Source: CAWCDJ01 sp963778675
GTDB taxonomy: Bacteria > Acidobacteriota > Terriglobia > Bryobacterales > Bryobacteraceae
Direction: 5' to 3'
Length of the DNA: 64,000 bases
NCBI GenBank assembly: GCA_963778675.1
Contig: CAVZVI010000012.1
Span: forward strand, 116,438 to 180,437
The position numbers were made by a program, and so were the translations under genes. Below the pieces are notes generated by a model. It saw only the letters and a program-made list of their open reading frames with translations. It had not been told where the DNA came from and did not search any database. How positions within the stretch are numbered: position 1 is the stretch's first letter; each line of letters starts with the position of its first letter. This document shows positions 33,855-41,977 of this stretch, piece after piece.

Positions 33855-34730
33855 ATGAGCGAGGGTTATCAGGCATTGCGCCACGGCGCCGCGTGGCTCG
33901 ATCTGTCGGCGCGCGGACGCATCATCGCCCGCGGCCGCGACCGCGCGCGCTTCCTGCACAACGTCACCAGCAACGATGTGAAGGGCCTGAAGCCGGGCGC
34001 CGGATGCTACGCCTTCCTGCTCACGCCGCAGGGACGCATCCAGGCGGACCTCTACCTCTGGGCGTTTCCCGAGCACTACCTCATCGATACCGAAGCGGAG
34101 CTGGCCGGAAAGGTGCTCCAGCATATCCTGAAGTACAAGGTCGCCGACCAGATCGAGCTGGAGGACATGACCGCCGCAACTGCCTCGATCGGCGTGGAGG
34201 GGCCGGGAGCCGCGGCCGCCCTGGCGGCTCTGGGCGCGCCGGTGCCGGGCGAGTATCAGCACCTTCCATGGGGCGATGATACCGTCGCCGGCATCAGCCT
34301 GACCGGCCAGCCGGGCTTCCGCATCTATTGCGACGCCGCCCGCCTGACGGCGCTCACCGGCCGGCTCGAGCCCGCCGGCGTAAAGCCCGCCACGGCCGAA
34401 GAGGCGCGCATCGTCCGCATCGAGAACGGCAGGCCGCGGTATGGCGAGGATATTCTCGAAACCTCCTTGCCGCAGGAAACCCGGCAGATGCACGCCGTCA
34501 GCTTCAACAAGGGGTGCTACCTCGGACAGGAAATCGTGGAGCGGATCCGCGCCCGCGGCCGTGTGAACCGCGAGCTGGTGAACTTCGCTTTGGACCAGCC
34601 CGAGCCCCCCGCGCCCGGCACGAAGCTGGTGGTGGATGGCGCCGAGACCGAGATCACCTCTTCGATTTTCTCGCCCGGCCTTGGAAAAGCCGTGGGAATG
34701 GGTTACGCCCGCGTGCTACCGCGCGCGTAG
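33855..34730 (+). CDS. ygfZ: YgfZ/GcvT-like folate-binding protein (iron-sulfur cluster maintenance)
   Basis: Folate-dependent protein that supports assembly or repair of certain Fe-S enzymes. The 291-residue sequence has the aminomethyltransferase-like fold (FLHNVTSNDVKGLKPGAGCY, AFLLTPQGRIQADLYLW) and the YgfZ signature KGCYLGQEIVERIRARG near residues 218-234, with its conserved cysteine. The barrel ends GKAVGMGYARVL. TAAACT at 33843-33848 lies exactly six bases before the ATG, so besides read-through from the preceding gene it may have its own leaderless promoter. It overlaps the convergent PHP gene by 15 bases at its 3' end. Confidence 0.92.
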   Translation: MSEGYQALRHGAAWLDLSARGRIIARGRDRARFLHNVTSNDVKGLKPGAGCYAFLLTPQGRIQADLYLWAFPEHYLIDTEAELAGKVLQHILKYKVADQIELEDMTAATASIGVEGPGAAAALAALGAPVPGEYQHLPWGDDTVAGISLTGQPGFRIYCDAARLTALTGRLEPAGVKPATAEEARIVRIENGRPRYGEDILETSLPQETRQMHAVSFNKGCYLGQEIVERIRARGRVNRELVNFALDQPEPPAPGTKLVVDGAETEITSSIFSPGLGKAVGMGYARVLPRA

Positions 34731-35552
34731 CTTCTCGAGCACTTCGCGAGGAACCCGCAGGTTGCCGCCGCAGCCGGTTCCCAGCCGGATTTCGGGCTTC
34801 AGCGCGCCGTGGAAGTCGGAGCCGCCGGTGACCAGCAGGCCGTACTTGCGCGCCAGTTCCAAATACAGTCCGGTCTCCCTCGCTCCGTGGTCGCTGTGAT
34901 AAGCCTCAATGGCGTTCAAACCGGCATCGCACAATTCGGGGAGCAGCGCCGGCACGTCTCCCCTGACGCGGATCGGGTGCGCCAGCGAAGCGATTCCACC
35001 CGCGGCGCGAATGCGCTCGACGGCTTCGCTGAACTGCGGCTCCCGGCGGAAAACATAGCCCTTCGCGGATTCGTCCAGGTATTCGTCGAACGCCTGCCGC
35101 AGGTTCGACACATAACCCTTTTCCACCATGATCTGGGCGAAGTGGGGTCTTCCCGTCATGCCGCGGCCGCGCGCCTCCGCCTCTTCCACCGTAATGTCGA
35201 TACCGAGCTCGCGCAGCCGCCCGGCCAGCCGCACGTTGCGCTCCCGCCGGGAAGCCTGCATATCTTCCACCCATTCGCGGATGCCGCTCGATCCGTTGCC
35301 CGCGGGAAAGTAACCCAGCAGGTGCACGGAATGGCCGTACAGCTTGGTGGAAAGTTCGATGCCGCTCACCAGCTCCACACCTGCGCGCCGCGCCGGCTCG
35401 CGGGCGGCATCATAGCCGGCAAACGTATCGTGATCGGTGATGCTCAGTGCGTCCACGCCGCTGCGCACGGCCTCCGCAATGAGCTGTTCGGGCGAGAAAG
35501 TACCGTCAGATTCGTTGGTGTGCGAGTGGAGATCGATCAAGGCAAAACTCAC
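34716..35552 (-). CDS. PHP-domain phosphoesterase (nucleoside 3',5'-bisphosphate phosphatase/RNase AM-like)
   Basis: A 278-residue PHP-family metal-dependent phosphatase, similar in layout to YciV/RNase AM. Metal-binding motifs are DLHSHTNESDGTFSPEQL (residues 7-24), SITDHDTFAGYDAA (about 38-51), GIELSTK and HLLGYF. Later ligands are SLAHPIRV and GGSDFHGA. The start is GTG at 35552. A TAAACT hexamer lies 11 bases upstream, and only a weak ribosome site is present. It faces ygfZ tail to tail with a 15-base overlap. The likely substrate is pAp or short RNA ends, from family knowledge. Confidence 0.88.
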   Translation of the reverse strand: MSFALIDLHSHTNESDGTFSPEQLIAEAVRSGVDALSITDHDTFAGYDAAREPARRAGVELVSGIELSTKLYGHSVHLLGYFPAGNGSSGIREWVEDMQASRRERNVRLAGRLRELGIDITVEEAEARGRGMTGRPHFAQIMVEKGYVSNLRQAFDEYLDESAKGYVFRREPQFSEAVERIRAAGGIASLAHPIRVRGDVPALLPELCDAGLNAIEAYHSDHGARETGLYLELARKYGLLVTGGSDFHGALKPEIRLGTGCGGNLRVPREVLEKLRAR

Positions 35553-35687
35553 CCAAGTGTTCCAGTTTAGCCCAGAATCGCGCCACTCTTGTCAAAAGCT
35601 CGTGGCCCGCCCTTCGACGCTCCGGCCTGGTCGATGCCCTCACAGAGCCGCAGCCGTGAAAGAGCGGGCCGTTTTTCGCCGCCCAAT

Positions 35688-36179
35688 CTACCGCAGGCGA
35701 TAGGTGAACTCCGCGCGTTCTTCGCGCAGTTTCTCGAGATCCAGTTCCTCCGCGCCCGAAAGGTCCAGCACGGTGACGCGCTGCCCTTCCCGCAGTTCCT
35801 GCAGCCGGACTTCGCGCCCGTTCGGGAAGCGGACCGCATCCCGGTAGCTGTTCACCGCCGCTGAAATCTGGGTGAACGTGACGTCTTCCACCGGCCCGAC
35901 GCTAAGATCGTGCTGCAGCCGTGATGGAATGTCCTGCAGCCTCAACCGCGCCCCCGGGGGAATACACACCGCCGGCACCGGATCGGTCTTCGGCGGATTA
36001 AAGAAGGTTTTGACGGCACACCAGAAACTCCTGCGCACAGGAGCCGGCGGGTCGGCAAAGCGTTTGATGTCGGCGGGTGACGCCAGGCCGAGGGATCCGG
36101 TGGGGAACCGGTGAGCTACGAGTTCCTCCCCTTCCCGGGCCAAGCGATTCGGTACGGCCATCAAAGAATAGTCACACAT
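35688..36179 (-). CDS. Conserved hypothetical protein (MCDYSLM family)
   Basis: A 163-residue soluble protein that I recognise only as a conserved hypothetical beginning MCDYSLMAVPNRLAREGEEL, followed by HRFPTGSLGLASPADI. The N-terminal block with its cysteine and the later CIPPGARLRLQDIPSRLQ are distinctive; the C-terminus is charged (GAEELDLEKLREER). The ATG at 36179 follows GGAGGATGGAAAGACA, so it has a ribosome site unlike several neighbours. No signal peptide or helix-turn-helix. It stands alone between the PHP gene and accA. Function unknown. Confidence 0.75.
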   Translation of the reverse strand: MCDYSLMAVPNRLAREGEELVAHRFPTGSLGLASPADIKRFADPPAPVRRSFWCAVKTFFNPPKTDPVPAVCIPPGARLRLQDIPSRLQHDLSVGPVEDVTFTQISAAVNSYRDAVRFPNGREVRLQELREGQRVTVLDLSGAEELDLEKLREERAEFTYRLR

Positions 36180-36592
36180 TGTCTTTCCATCCTCCCTTTT
36201 GCTTTTCGAACTGATTCCCTGGCGGACTTCGCTTTTTTATTGATGTGCGATTCCACCAGAGCGGCTAATTTTTGTCGGTGTCGATGTCCTCCTGCCGTGT
36301 TGCCCGTATCAAATGAGCGTCGTGGTCGAATTCCAACTCCCGCGCGGACCCGCCCCGAACACACGTGGTTCAGAATGTCGTTTTCGGAGTCGTATGAGTG
36401 CTTCCACCCGGCGATCGGAAGCTCCCGCCGGGAATCCGGCTTCACGGGTCCCCCCCTAATTTGAGTTTCGGTTTGGCTCCGGAAAATAACAAGCAGGAAA
36501 CCAGCCACAGCGTCTCCCGGAGGACCTTCCTCCTGTATCGCGCCTCACAGATTCGGTCCGAAATCCCAAATCCCCGGCGGGCGCTTGTTAAG
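36180..36592. other. 413-bp intergenic region between two divergent genes
   Basis: Reading frames on both strands here have unnatural composition and no ribosome sites, so none is called. It should hold the promoters of the minus-strand hypothetical gene and of accA. No convincing -35/-10 pair, riboswitch or hairpin was found. Confidence 0.5.
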
Positions 36593-37447
36593 ATGTTCAG
36601 AGTGGAGCCAGAGGGAAGCGCAGAGACGATTTCGGAAAAGCCCGCTGAGCCGCATCCCGCGTGGCGCCGGGTGCAGCTTGCCCGTCACCCCAAGCGTCCC
36701 CACTCCCTCGATTACATCGAGCGTGTTTTCAGCGGGTTTCAGGAAATCCACGGCGACCGCGCGTTCGGCGACGATCCCGCCATCGTAGCCGGGTTCGCCC
36801 GGTTTGAAGGCCAGCCGGTGATGGTGGTGGCAGAGCAGAAGGGCCGCGACACCCGCCAGAAGCTCCACCGCAACTTCGGAATGCCGAAGCCCGAGGGCTA
36901 CCGCAAGGCCTTGCGCGCAATGCAGATGGCCGCCAAGTTCGGCCGGCCGGTCATCACGTTTCTGGACACGCCGGGCGCATACCCCGGAATCGACGCGGAG
37001 GAGCGCGGCCAGGCCGAAGCGATCGCCCGGAATCTGCGGGAGATGGCCCGCCTGACCGTCCCCGTACTGGTGGTCTGCATCGGCGAGGGAGGCAGCGGGG
37101 GAGCGCTCGCCCTGGGCGTAGGCAACGTGGTGCTGATGCTCGAGAATGCCGTTTACAGCGTAATCTCCCCGGAAAGCTGCGCCGCCATCATTTATCGCGA
37201 TTCGGGGAAGGCCGAACAGGCGGCCGCGGCTTTGCGGCTTACCGCGAGCGATCTTCTCGAGCTCGGCCTCGTGGACGGCATTATCCCCGAGCCCCCCGGC
37301 GGGGCCCACGAGGACCCCGAGGCGGCCGCGGGCTTCCTCCACGAATCGCTTCGCACCGAGCTCGGCCGGATCGCTTCGATGAGCGGCGACCACCTGGTGG
37401 AGCACCGCTATCTCAAGTTCCGGCGCATGGGAAACTTCTTCGCATGA
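36593..37447 (+). CDS. accA: Acetyl-CoA carboxylase carboxyltransferase subunit alpha
   Basis: Alpha subunit of the carboxyltransferase that moves CO2 from biotin to acetyl-CoA, the first step of fatty acid synthesis. The 284 residues include LDYIERVFSGFQEIHGDRAF, AEQKGRDT, GMPKPEGYRKALRAMQMA, LDTPGAYPGIDAEERGQAEA and the oxyanion region GEGGSGGALALGVGN, all characteristic. It is somewhat shorter than the roughly 320 residues of E. coli AccA at the N-terminus. The ATG at 36593 is chosen because residues upstream to 36398 lack family character; no ribosome site is evident. The biotin carboxylase and beta-subunit genes are not in the window. Confidence 0.93.
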   Translation: MFRVEPEGSAETISEKPAEPHPAWRRVQLARHPKRPHSLDYIERVFSGFQEIHGDRAFGDDPAIVAGFARFEGQPVMVVAEQKGRDTRQKLHRNFGMPKPEGYRKALRAMQMAAKFGRPVITFLDTPGAYPGIDAEERGQAEAIARNLREMARLTVPVLVVCIGEGGSGGALALGVGNVVLMLENAVYSVISPESCAAIIYRDSGKAEQAAAALRLTASDLLELGLVDGIIPEPPGGAHEDPEAAAGFLHESLRTELGRIASMSGDHLVEHRYLKFRRMGNFFA

Positions 37448-37713
37448 ACAGGAAAACCGTCTGGATTTCGGTCGTGTTCGGGGCCGCTGTGCTGGGATAC
37501 CTGGTGATCTCCAGTTTCAGTCCGAGCCGGGTCCGCTGCGAGGTCTGCATGGAGTTCAACGGCGGTACCGACTGCCGTACCGCCTCCGCCGAGACCCGCG
37601 AAAATGCGCTCCGCACGGCCGTCACCAACGCCTGCGCCCAGCTTTCGAGCGGCGTCGTCCAATCCAGCCAGTGCGAGAACACGCCGCCGCGCTCGGTGCG
37701 CTGGTTGCGCTAA
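37444..37713 (+). CDS. Small membrane-anchored hypothetical protein
   Basis: An 89-residue protein whose ATG overlaps the accA stop (ATGA), so it is co-translated with accA. An N-terminal helix (VWISVVFGAAVLGYLVISSF) anchors it; the remainder is exported or periplasmic and contains four cysteines (RCEVCMEFNGGTDC and later NACAQ, SSQCEN), which could form disulfides. The segment EFNGGTDCRTASAETRENAL precedes a helix with TAVTNACAQLSSG. I do not recognise a named family. Its link to fatty acid synthesis is by position only. Confidence 0.7.
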   Translation: MNRKTVWISVVFGAAVLGYLVISSFSPSRVRCEVCMEFNGGTDCRTASAETRENALRTAVTNACAQLSSGVVQSSQCENTPPRSVRWLR

Positions 37714-37865
37714 TTCCCCCGCCGCCGGTCCGTCTCTTCACAGTGGAGGCACTCGCAACCCCCACCAGTGCGCCCGCCGGAGCGCGGGGTGTAGAATAAA
37801 CAGTGAACTCCCAGGATCCATTCGGCGTCTATTTAGGGTGAATAGCAAAAAGGGAGACTTGTGTC

Positions 37866-39293
37866 GTGAAGACTAAGTGGAAGGTTACCATCGGTGTCGG
37901 GGCCGTCGCGGTCGCGGTCATCGGGGTTTATGCCAGCACGGTGCTGAGCAAGCGGGGGGTCGTCACGGTGCAGACCGGCAAGGTCGTGCGCGCAGATCTC
38001 ACCAGCCTCGTAACCGCGTCGGGCGAGATTAAACCTAAGAATTACATCAATATAGGGGCTAACGCGATCGGCCAGATCACGGAGTTGCTGGTGAAGGAAG
38101 GCGATCGCGTGCGAAAGGGCCAGTTGCTGGCCAAGCTGGAGGACGTCCAGCCCGAAGCCGACGTGCAGGCCCAGAAGGCCAGTGTCGCCTCTTCCGAAGC
38201 GGACTCGAGTGCGGCCGAAGCTGGCCTCAAGGCCGCTGACGACAACCTCGGCACGATGCAGGCCGGCCTCGATCGGGACCGCGCCGACCTTGCCCGCATG
38301 AAGGCCGACCTCGACCGCGCCCAGGCTCTCTATGACGAGAAGTTGATGGCAAAGCAGGATTTCGACCTGAAGAAATTCACCTACCAGGCCCAGGAAGCCG
38401 CCGTCAAGGAATCGGAAGCCCGCCTTACCCAGGCCCGCGCCCAGCGGCAGCAGGTTGCCGCGCAGCTTGCCTCTACCCAGAAGCGGGTCGCCATGGCCCA
38501 GGCCAACCTGGTCCGGTACAATGACGTCCTCGACAAGCACAGCTCCTATGCCCCGCTCGATGGAGTCGTCACCAATCTCCCGGTGCGTGTGGGTGAAACC
38601 GTGGTTCCAGGCCTGCAAAACCAGAGCGGCACGCTCATCATGACCATCGCGGATATGTCTCTGATTACCGCGGAAGTCAAAGTGGATGAGACGGATATCG
38701 TCAATGTGGCGGTCGGCCAGCCGGCTGAGATCACCATCGACGCCATCCCCAACAAGACTTTCAAGGGTCACGTCACCGAGATCGGGAATACGGCCATCCT
38801 CCGGTCTACCGGCGTGGCGGCTTCGCAAAGCGCCATTTCCAGCCAGGAAGCCAAAGATTTCAAAGTGGTTGTCGCGCTGGACAACCCTCCCGACGAAATC
38901 CGGCCCGGACTTTCTTGCACCGCGAAGATAACCACAGCCACCCGTCAGAACGTCCTAACAATACCGATTCAAGCGCTGACCGTCCGTCAGAAGGGTGATC
39001 TCGAAGTTAAGCCCGCCGGAACCGGGAACGGAGCGCAGGCAGCGGCAAAGCCGGATCCGGCTGCGGAGAAGGCGAAGAAGGAAGAGATTCAGGGCGTGTT
39101 TGTCGTCGATGGCGGCAAAGCCGTCTTCCATAAGGTCGACACAGGCATCACCGGAGCGACCGATATCGAGGTCCTGAGCGGCCTGAAGGAAGGCGACCAG
39201 ATCGTCACCGGGACCTACCAGGTCATCCGGACGATCAAGAACGAGGCCCAGGTGAAGGTGGACAACAAGACTCCGGGACAGCAGAAGACTTAG
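37866..39293 (+). CDS. MacA-like periplasmic adaptor (HlyD family)
   Basis: A 475-residue membrane fusion protein. The N-terminal helix is at about residues 7-27 (VTIGVGAVAVAVIGVYASTV). Then come the lipoyl half-motif ANAIGQITELLVKEGDRVRK, a long coiled-coil hairpin (about 90-215) rich in alanine and glutamine, the second half DGVVTNLPVRVGETVVPG, and beta-barrel and membrane-proximal domains (SLITAEVKVDETDIVNVAVG, EIRPGLSCTAKI). An unusual Lys/Glu-rich insertion, KPDPAAEKAKKEE, lies near residue 400. The GTG start at 37866 has GGGAG nine bases upstream. It is followed 17 bases later by a MacB-type ATPase gene, but no FtsX-type permease follows. Confidence 0.88.
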   Translation: MKTKWKVTIGVGAVAVAVIGVYASTVLSKRGVVTVQTGKVVRADLTSLVTASGEIKPKNYINIGANAIGQITELLVKEGDRVRKGQLLAKLEDVQPEADVQAQKASVASSEADSSAAEAGLKAADDNLGTMQAGLDRDRADLARMKADLDRAQALYDEKLMAKQDFDLKKFTYQAQEAAVKESEARLTQARAQRQQVAAQLASTQKRVAMAQANLVRYNDVLDKHSSYAPLDGVVTNLPVRVGETVVPGLQNQSGTLIMTIADMSLITAEVKVDETDIVNVAVGQPAEITIDAIPNKTFKGHVTEIGNTAILRSTGVAASQSAISSQEAKDFKVVVALDNPPDEIRPGLSCTAKITTATRQNVLTIPIQALTVRQKGDLEVKPAGTGNGAQAAAKPDPAAEKAKKEEIQGVFVVDGGKAVFHKVDTGITGATDIEVLSGLKEGDQIVTGTYQVIRTIKNEAQVKVDNKTPGQQKT

Positions 39294-39310
39294 AAACGAG
39301 AAATGATTTC

Positions 39311-40051
39311 ATGCCAACGGCAGTAGAGAAGGAATTCTTTCAGCGCGGCGAGCAACTGAAGCGGGACGGCATCGTCATCCGCACCTACGATCTCTGGAAG
39401 ACTTACGTCATGGGCGACCAGGAGATCCACGCGGTCTCCGGCGTCGATATCGAGATCAAGCGCGGCGAGTATGTCGCGATCATGGGTCCGTCCGGTTCGG
39501 GCAAGTCCACCCTGATGAACCTGATCGGCTGCCTCGACACCCCGACCAGGGGCCAGTACTACATCAACGGCAACCTCGTCAGCGAGATGACGGACGACGA
39601 ACTGGCGCGCATCCGCAACAAGGAAATCGGCTTCGTCTTCCAAACCTTTAACCTGCTGCCGCGCGCCACGTCCCTGCACAACGTGGAACTCCCGCTGATC
39701 TACTCCGGCATGCCCGCTGAGAAGCGCCTGGAGATGGCCAAACAGGCCATGAAGCAGGTCGATCTCGACCGCCGCATGCACCACAAACCAAACGAGTTGT
39801 CTGGCGGCCAGCGGCAGCGCGTGGCGATCGCCCGGGCCCTGGTGAACAACCCGTCGATCCTGCTTGCCGACGAGCCCACCGGCAACCTCGATACGGCCAC
39901 CGGCAATGAAATCATGGCGCTGTTCGAGCGCCTCTACCAGCAGGGCAACACCATCGTGCTGGTCACCCACGAACACGACATTGCCATGCACGCCCACCGG
40001 ATCATCCACATCCGCGACGGAAAAGTCGAAAAAGACGAGCGCATCCGGTAG
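39311..40051 (+). CDS. MacB/LolD-type ABC transporter ATPase
   Basis: A 246-residue ATPase: Walker A GPSGSGKST (about residue 60), IGFVFQTFNLLPRAT, ABC signature LSGGQRQRV, Walker B ILLADEPTGNLD, and H-loop LVTHEHDIA. A 20-residue N-terminal extension (MPTAVEKEFFQRGEQLKRDG) is not part of the usual fold. It is 17 bases downstream of the MacA-like gene and is the last gene of the operon, ending at a hairpin. In typical macAB systems the permease is fused to or directly follows the ATPase; here none is present, so it may serve a permease elsewhere, possibly one of the ADOP proteins. Confidence 0.92.
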   Translation: MPTAVEKEFFQRGEQLKRDGIVIRTYDLWKTYVMGDQEIHAVSGVDIEIKRGEYVAIMGPSGSGKSTLMNLIGCLDTPTRGQYYINGNLVSEMTDDELARIRNKEIGFVFQTFNLLPRATSLHNVELPLIYSGMPAEKRLEMAKQAMKQVDLDRRMHHKPNELSGGQRQRVAIARALVNNPSILLADEPTGNLDTATGNEIMALFERLYQQGNTIVLVTHEHDIAMHAHRIIHIRDGKVEKDERIR

Positions 40052-40072
40052 GGTAGGCCTCCCGGCCTGCCC
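40051..40072. terminator. Bidirectional hairpin between convergent genes
   Basis: GGGTAGGCC and GGCCTGCCC form a nine-base-pair stem (one T-G wobble) around TCCC. The stem begins at the last base of the ATPase stop codon and ends 11 bases before the end of the convergent secretin-like gene. No T-run. Confidence 0.55.
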
Positions 40073-40083
40073 GGCCGTTGCCT

Positions 40084-40803
40084 CTACTGCGCCGTCTTCG
40101 CAATCAGCACCAGAAACAGCGCATTATCCGGCCCGTCCAGGCTGCTGCGTCCCACCACCAGCTTTTGCCCTTCTTTCACGTCCACGATGTCGGTGGAGAT
40201 CCCCGTGTCCACATAATCCACCTTGCCCTGACCCCCCCCCGAAACGGGGTTCCGTACGCCTGCATGCAGCATATCGAGGCGGATCATGCCGTTGCCCTCG
40301 AGACTGGCGGACCGGACGCTGAATGTGGTGAAGCGCGGGCCGAACCGCCCGCTGGTGCTCGCCCCCGCGCCCGACCGTGTCCGCAGCGAGAGCACATCGA
40401 GCAGGCCATATGTCTTGAACGCGAATGTGCTCTTCAAAGCTGCCACCGTACTTTGCAGGTCAGCCGGGATCGGATTCCCCGTAAAGTTCGACTGATCGGT
40501 ACCCACGACAAAGTAGACCGTCAGGTCGATATCCTTCTGCGCCGCCGCCGGAACGTCCAGTTGCTTGATGGCTTCCTCGGCCGTGGTCACCCGGTTGGCC
40601 GGGCCGGCCAGCGTGATGACTTTAAGCCGCGGATCCACGCGGGTCAGGATGCCGAAATTGCGCAGCAGATTCTCAACGGCTTGCGGGTCTGCGTACTTGA
40701 GGACCACCAGTTTCTGAATTTCCCCACGCTCGGCCGGAGCAGGCTGCGCCATGAGGGGCGCCGCAGCCAGCGCTAAAATCAGCCATAACCGTTTCATTTT
40801 CAA
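40084..40803 (-). CDS. Exported protein with secretin-type N-domain
   Basis: A 239-residue exported protein. A signal peptide (MKMKRLWLILALAAAPLMAQ) precedes a ring-forming domain like the N domains of type II/III secretins: VVLKYADPQAVENLLRNFGI, VDPRLKVITLAGPANRVTT, AEEAIKQLDVPA. The rest (about 95-239) is beta-rich (DLTVYFVVGTDQSNFTG, TDIVDVKEGQKLVVGRSSL). The outer-membrane secretin barrel domain itself is missing, so it is not a complete secretin. It is the third gene of an operon with an ECF sigma factor and anti-sigma factor, overlapping the latter by four bases; it may be the regulated envelope component. Role unknown. Confidence 0.75.
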   Translation of the reverse strand: MKMKRLWLILALAAAPLMAQPAPAERGEIQKLVVLKYADPQAVENLLRNFGILTRVDPRLKVITLAGPANRVTTAEEAIKQLDVPAAAQKDIDLTVYFVVGTDQSNFTGNPIPADLQSTVAALKSTFAFKTYGLLDVLSLRTRSGAGASTSGRFGPRFTTFSVRSASLEGNGMIRLDMLHAGVRNPVSGGGQGKVDYVDTGISTDIVDVKEGQKLVVGRSSLDGPDNALFLVLIAKTAQ

Positions 40804-41321
40804 TCTCCTTTTTGGTCTGCAATCCAGTAGATCACTACGTCCGGGTCATCGGTAACCAGCCGGATCATCACCTGCTCGGTCCTGGGGCGGCGAATTCCGG
40901 CGTGGTGAATACCGGCCCGGCGAATCACCCGCCCCGGCCTCTTCGGAATCGCCAGCGCCCCGGCCGGCGGAGCGGGCACCTGCACAACGGCTACCGGATC
41001 CGGCGGAACCGGCTGCCACTCAAACCGGACCGCCAGGGCCAGGATCACGGTCGCGGCCGCCGCTGCTGCATACCACCAGATTGCCCGCCGTGGGCTCGCG
41101 ATCCGCTCCACCACGCGCGCCCGGACGGCCGCAAAATGCGCCTCCGCGGGCATCTCCGCGTGCGCCTCGCGCAGTGTTTCGAGCGCCTGCCTCATCCCTG
41201 AGGCAAATACCTGGCAGCCCGCGCATTCACCCAGGTGCCGCTCGACCCCGGCCGCCTCTTCCGCCGGCAGGTCGCCGCCGGCATACAGCGCGACCCGTTC
41301 CTCCCATTCCACACAGTTCAT
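40800..41321 (-). CDS. Anti-sigma factor with zinc-finger (ZAS-like) domain
   Basis: A 173-residue transmembrane anti-sigma factor. The N-terminal zinc domain has the pattern CVEW with HLGECAGCQVFASG (His-x3-Cys-x2-Cys), which binds and sequesters the cognate ECF sigma factor. A helix at about residues 81-98 (AIWWYAAAAAATVILALAV) crosses the membrane. The periplasmic part is proline-rich (PAPPAGALAIPKRPGR) and ends VVIYWIADQKGD. It overlaps the sigma gene by four bases and the secretin-like gene by four bases, so all three are translationally coupled. Confidence 0.88.
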   Translation of the reverse strand: MNCVEWEERVALYAGGDLPAEEAAGVERHLGECAGCQVFASGMRQALETLREAHAEMPAEAHFAAVRARVVERIASPRRAIWWYAAAAAATVILALAVRFEWQPVPPDPVAVVQVPAPPAGALAIPKRPGRVIRRAGIHHAGIRRPRTEQVMIRLVTDDPDVVIYWIADQKGD

Positions 41322-41905
41322 GGCCGCCTCCGGAAATACCGCTCCACAAAATCCTTCACCTTGATCCGGCCCCTCGACACCTGGGACCGCACGGTCGCTT
41401 CGCTCGACCCCAGAACCCGCGCCACTTCCACGGTGGATAGCCCCTCCAGATCCCGCAAGACCAGCGCCGCCCGTTCCTTCCCGGGCAGCATCCGCAGGCT
41501 GAGCGCCAGCACCCGGCGCCGCTCGGCCTCGGCACTCAACTGGTGGGGATCGCTGCTGATGTCGGGAAGTTCCCCCGCCTCCTCGACCGGCACCGCCGTC
41601 GCACGCTTCCGCCGCAGGTCGTGGCAGACGTTGACGGTTACCCGGTAGAGCCAGCTCGAAAGGCTTGCGGCTTCGACCTTGCGCAGGTTCCGGTACAGCT
41701 TGAAGAAGACCTCCTGCGAGGCGTCCTGGGCATCGCTCAGGCCGCCGAGCATGCGGAGCGCGGTCACCAGAACCAGGCGCTCATACTGCCGGATGAGCTG
41801 CTCGAAGGCCGCCCGGTCGCCCGCTCGCGCAGCTTCCAACACCGTCGAGGGCTCTTGTGGGCTGTCCATCAGGCCGGCCGTTGCCAGGATCGCCAGGGCT
41901 TTCAT
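41318..41905 (-). CDS. ECF-family RNA polymerase sigma factor
   Basis: A 195-residue ECF sigma factor. Region 2 includes FEQLIRQYERLVLVTALRML, DAQDASQEVFFKLYRNL and SSWLYRVTVNVCHDLRR. Region 4 includes LRMLPGKERAALVLRDLEG with the helix-turn-helix LSTVEVARVLGSSEATVRSQ. The ATG at 41905 has GAGAGG directly upstream; an in-frame ATG at 41869 (MDSPQEPS) is the alternative and gives a more typical N-terminus. It heads the sigma/anti-sigma/secretin-like operon, which it probably controls itself. A small inverted repeat CCAG-ATAAAA-CTGG lies upstream at 41921-41934. Confidence 0.92.
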   Translation of the reverse strand: MKALAILATAGLMDSPQEPSTVLEAARAGDRAAFEQLIRQYERLVLVTALRMLGGLSDAQDASQEVFFKLYRNLRKVEAASLSSWLYRVTVNVCHDLRRKRATAVPVEEAGELPDISSDPHQLSAEAERRRVLALSLRMLPGKERAALVLRDLEGLSTVEVARVLGSSEATVRSQVSRGRIKVKDFVERYFRRRP

Positions 41906-41977
41906 CCTCTCACCAGATAAAACTGGCGGCAGCGGCGGAATGTGGATGGAGTTTTCGGGGTTTTTTGGGTCGGCGGC

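Noticed and set aside
36161..36508. Minus-strand frame of 115 codons upstream of the MCDYSLM gene
   Set aside because: Overlaps the start of that gene in another frame, has no ribosome site and no natural-looking hydrophobic pattern.
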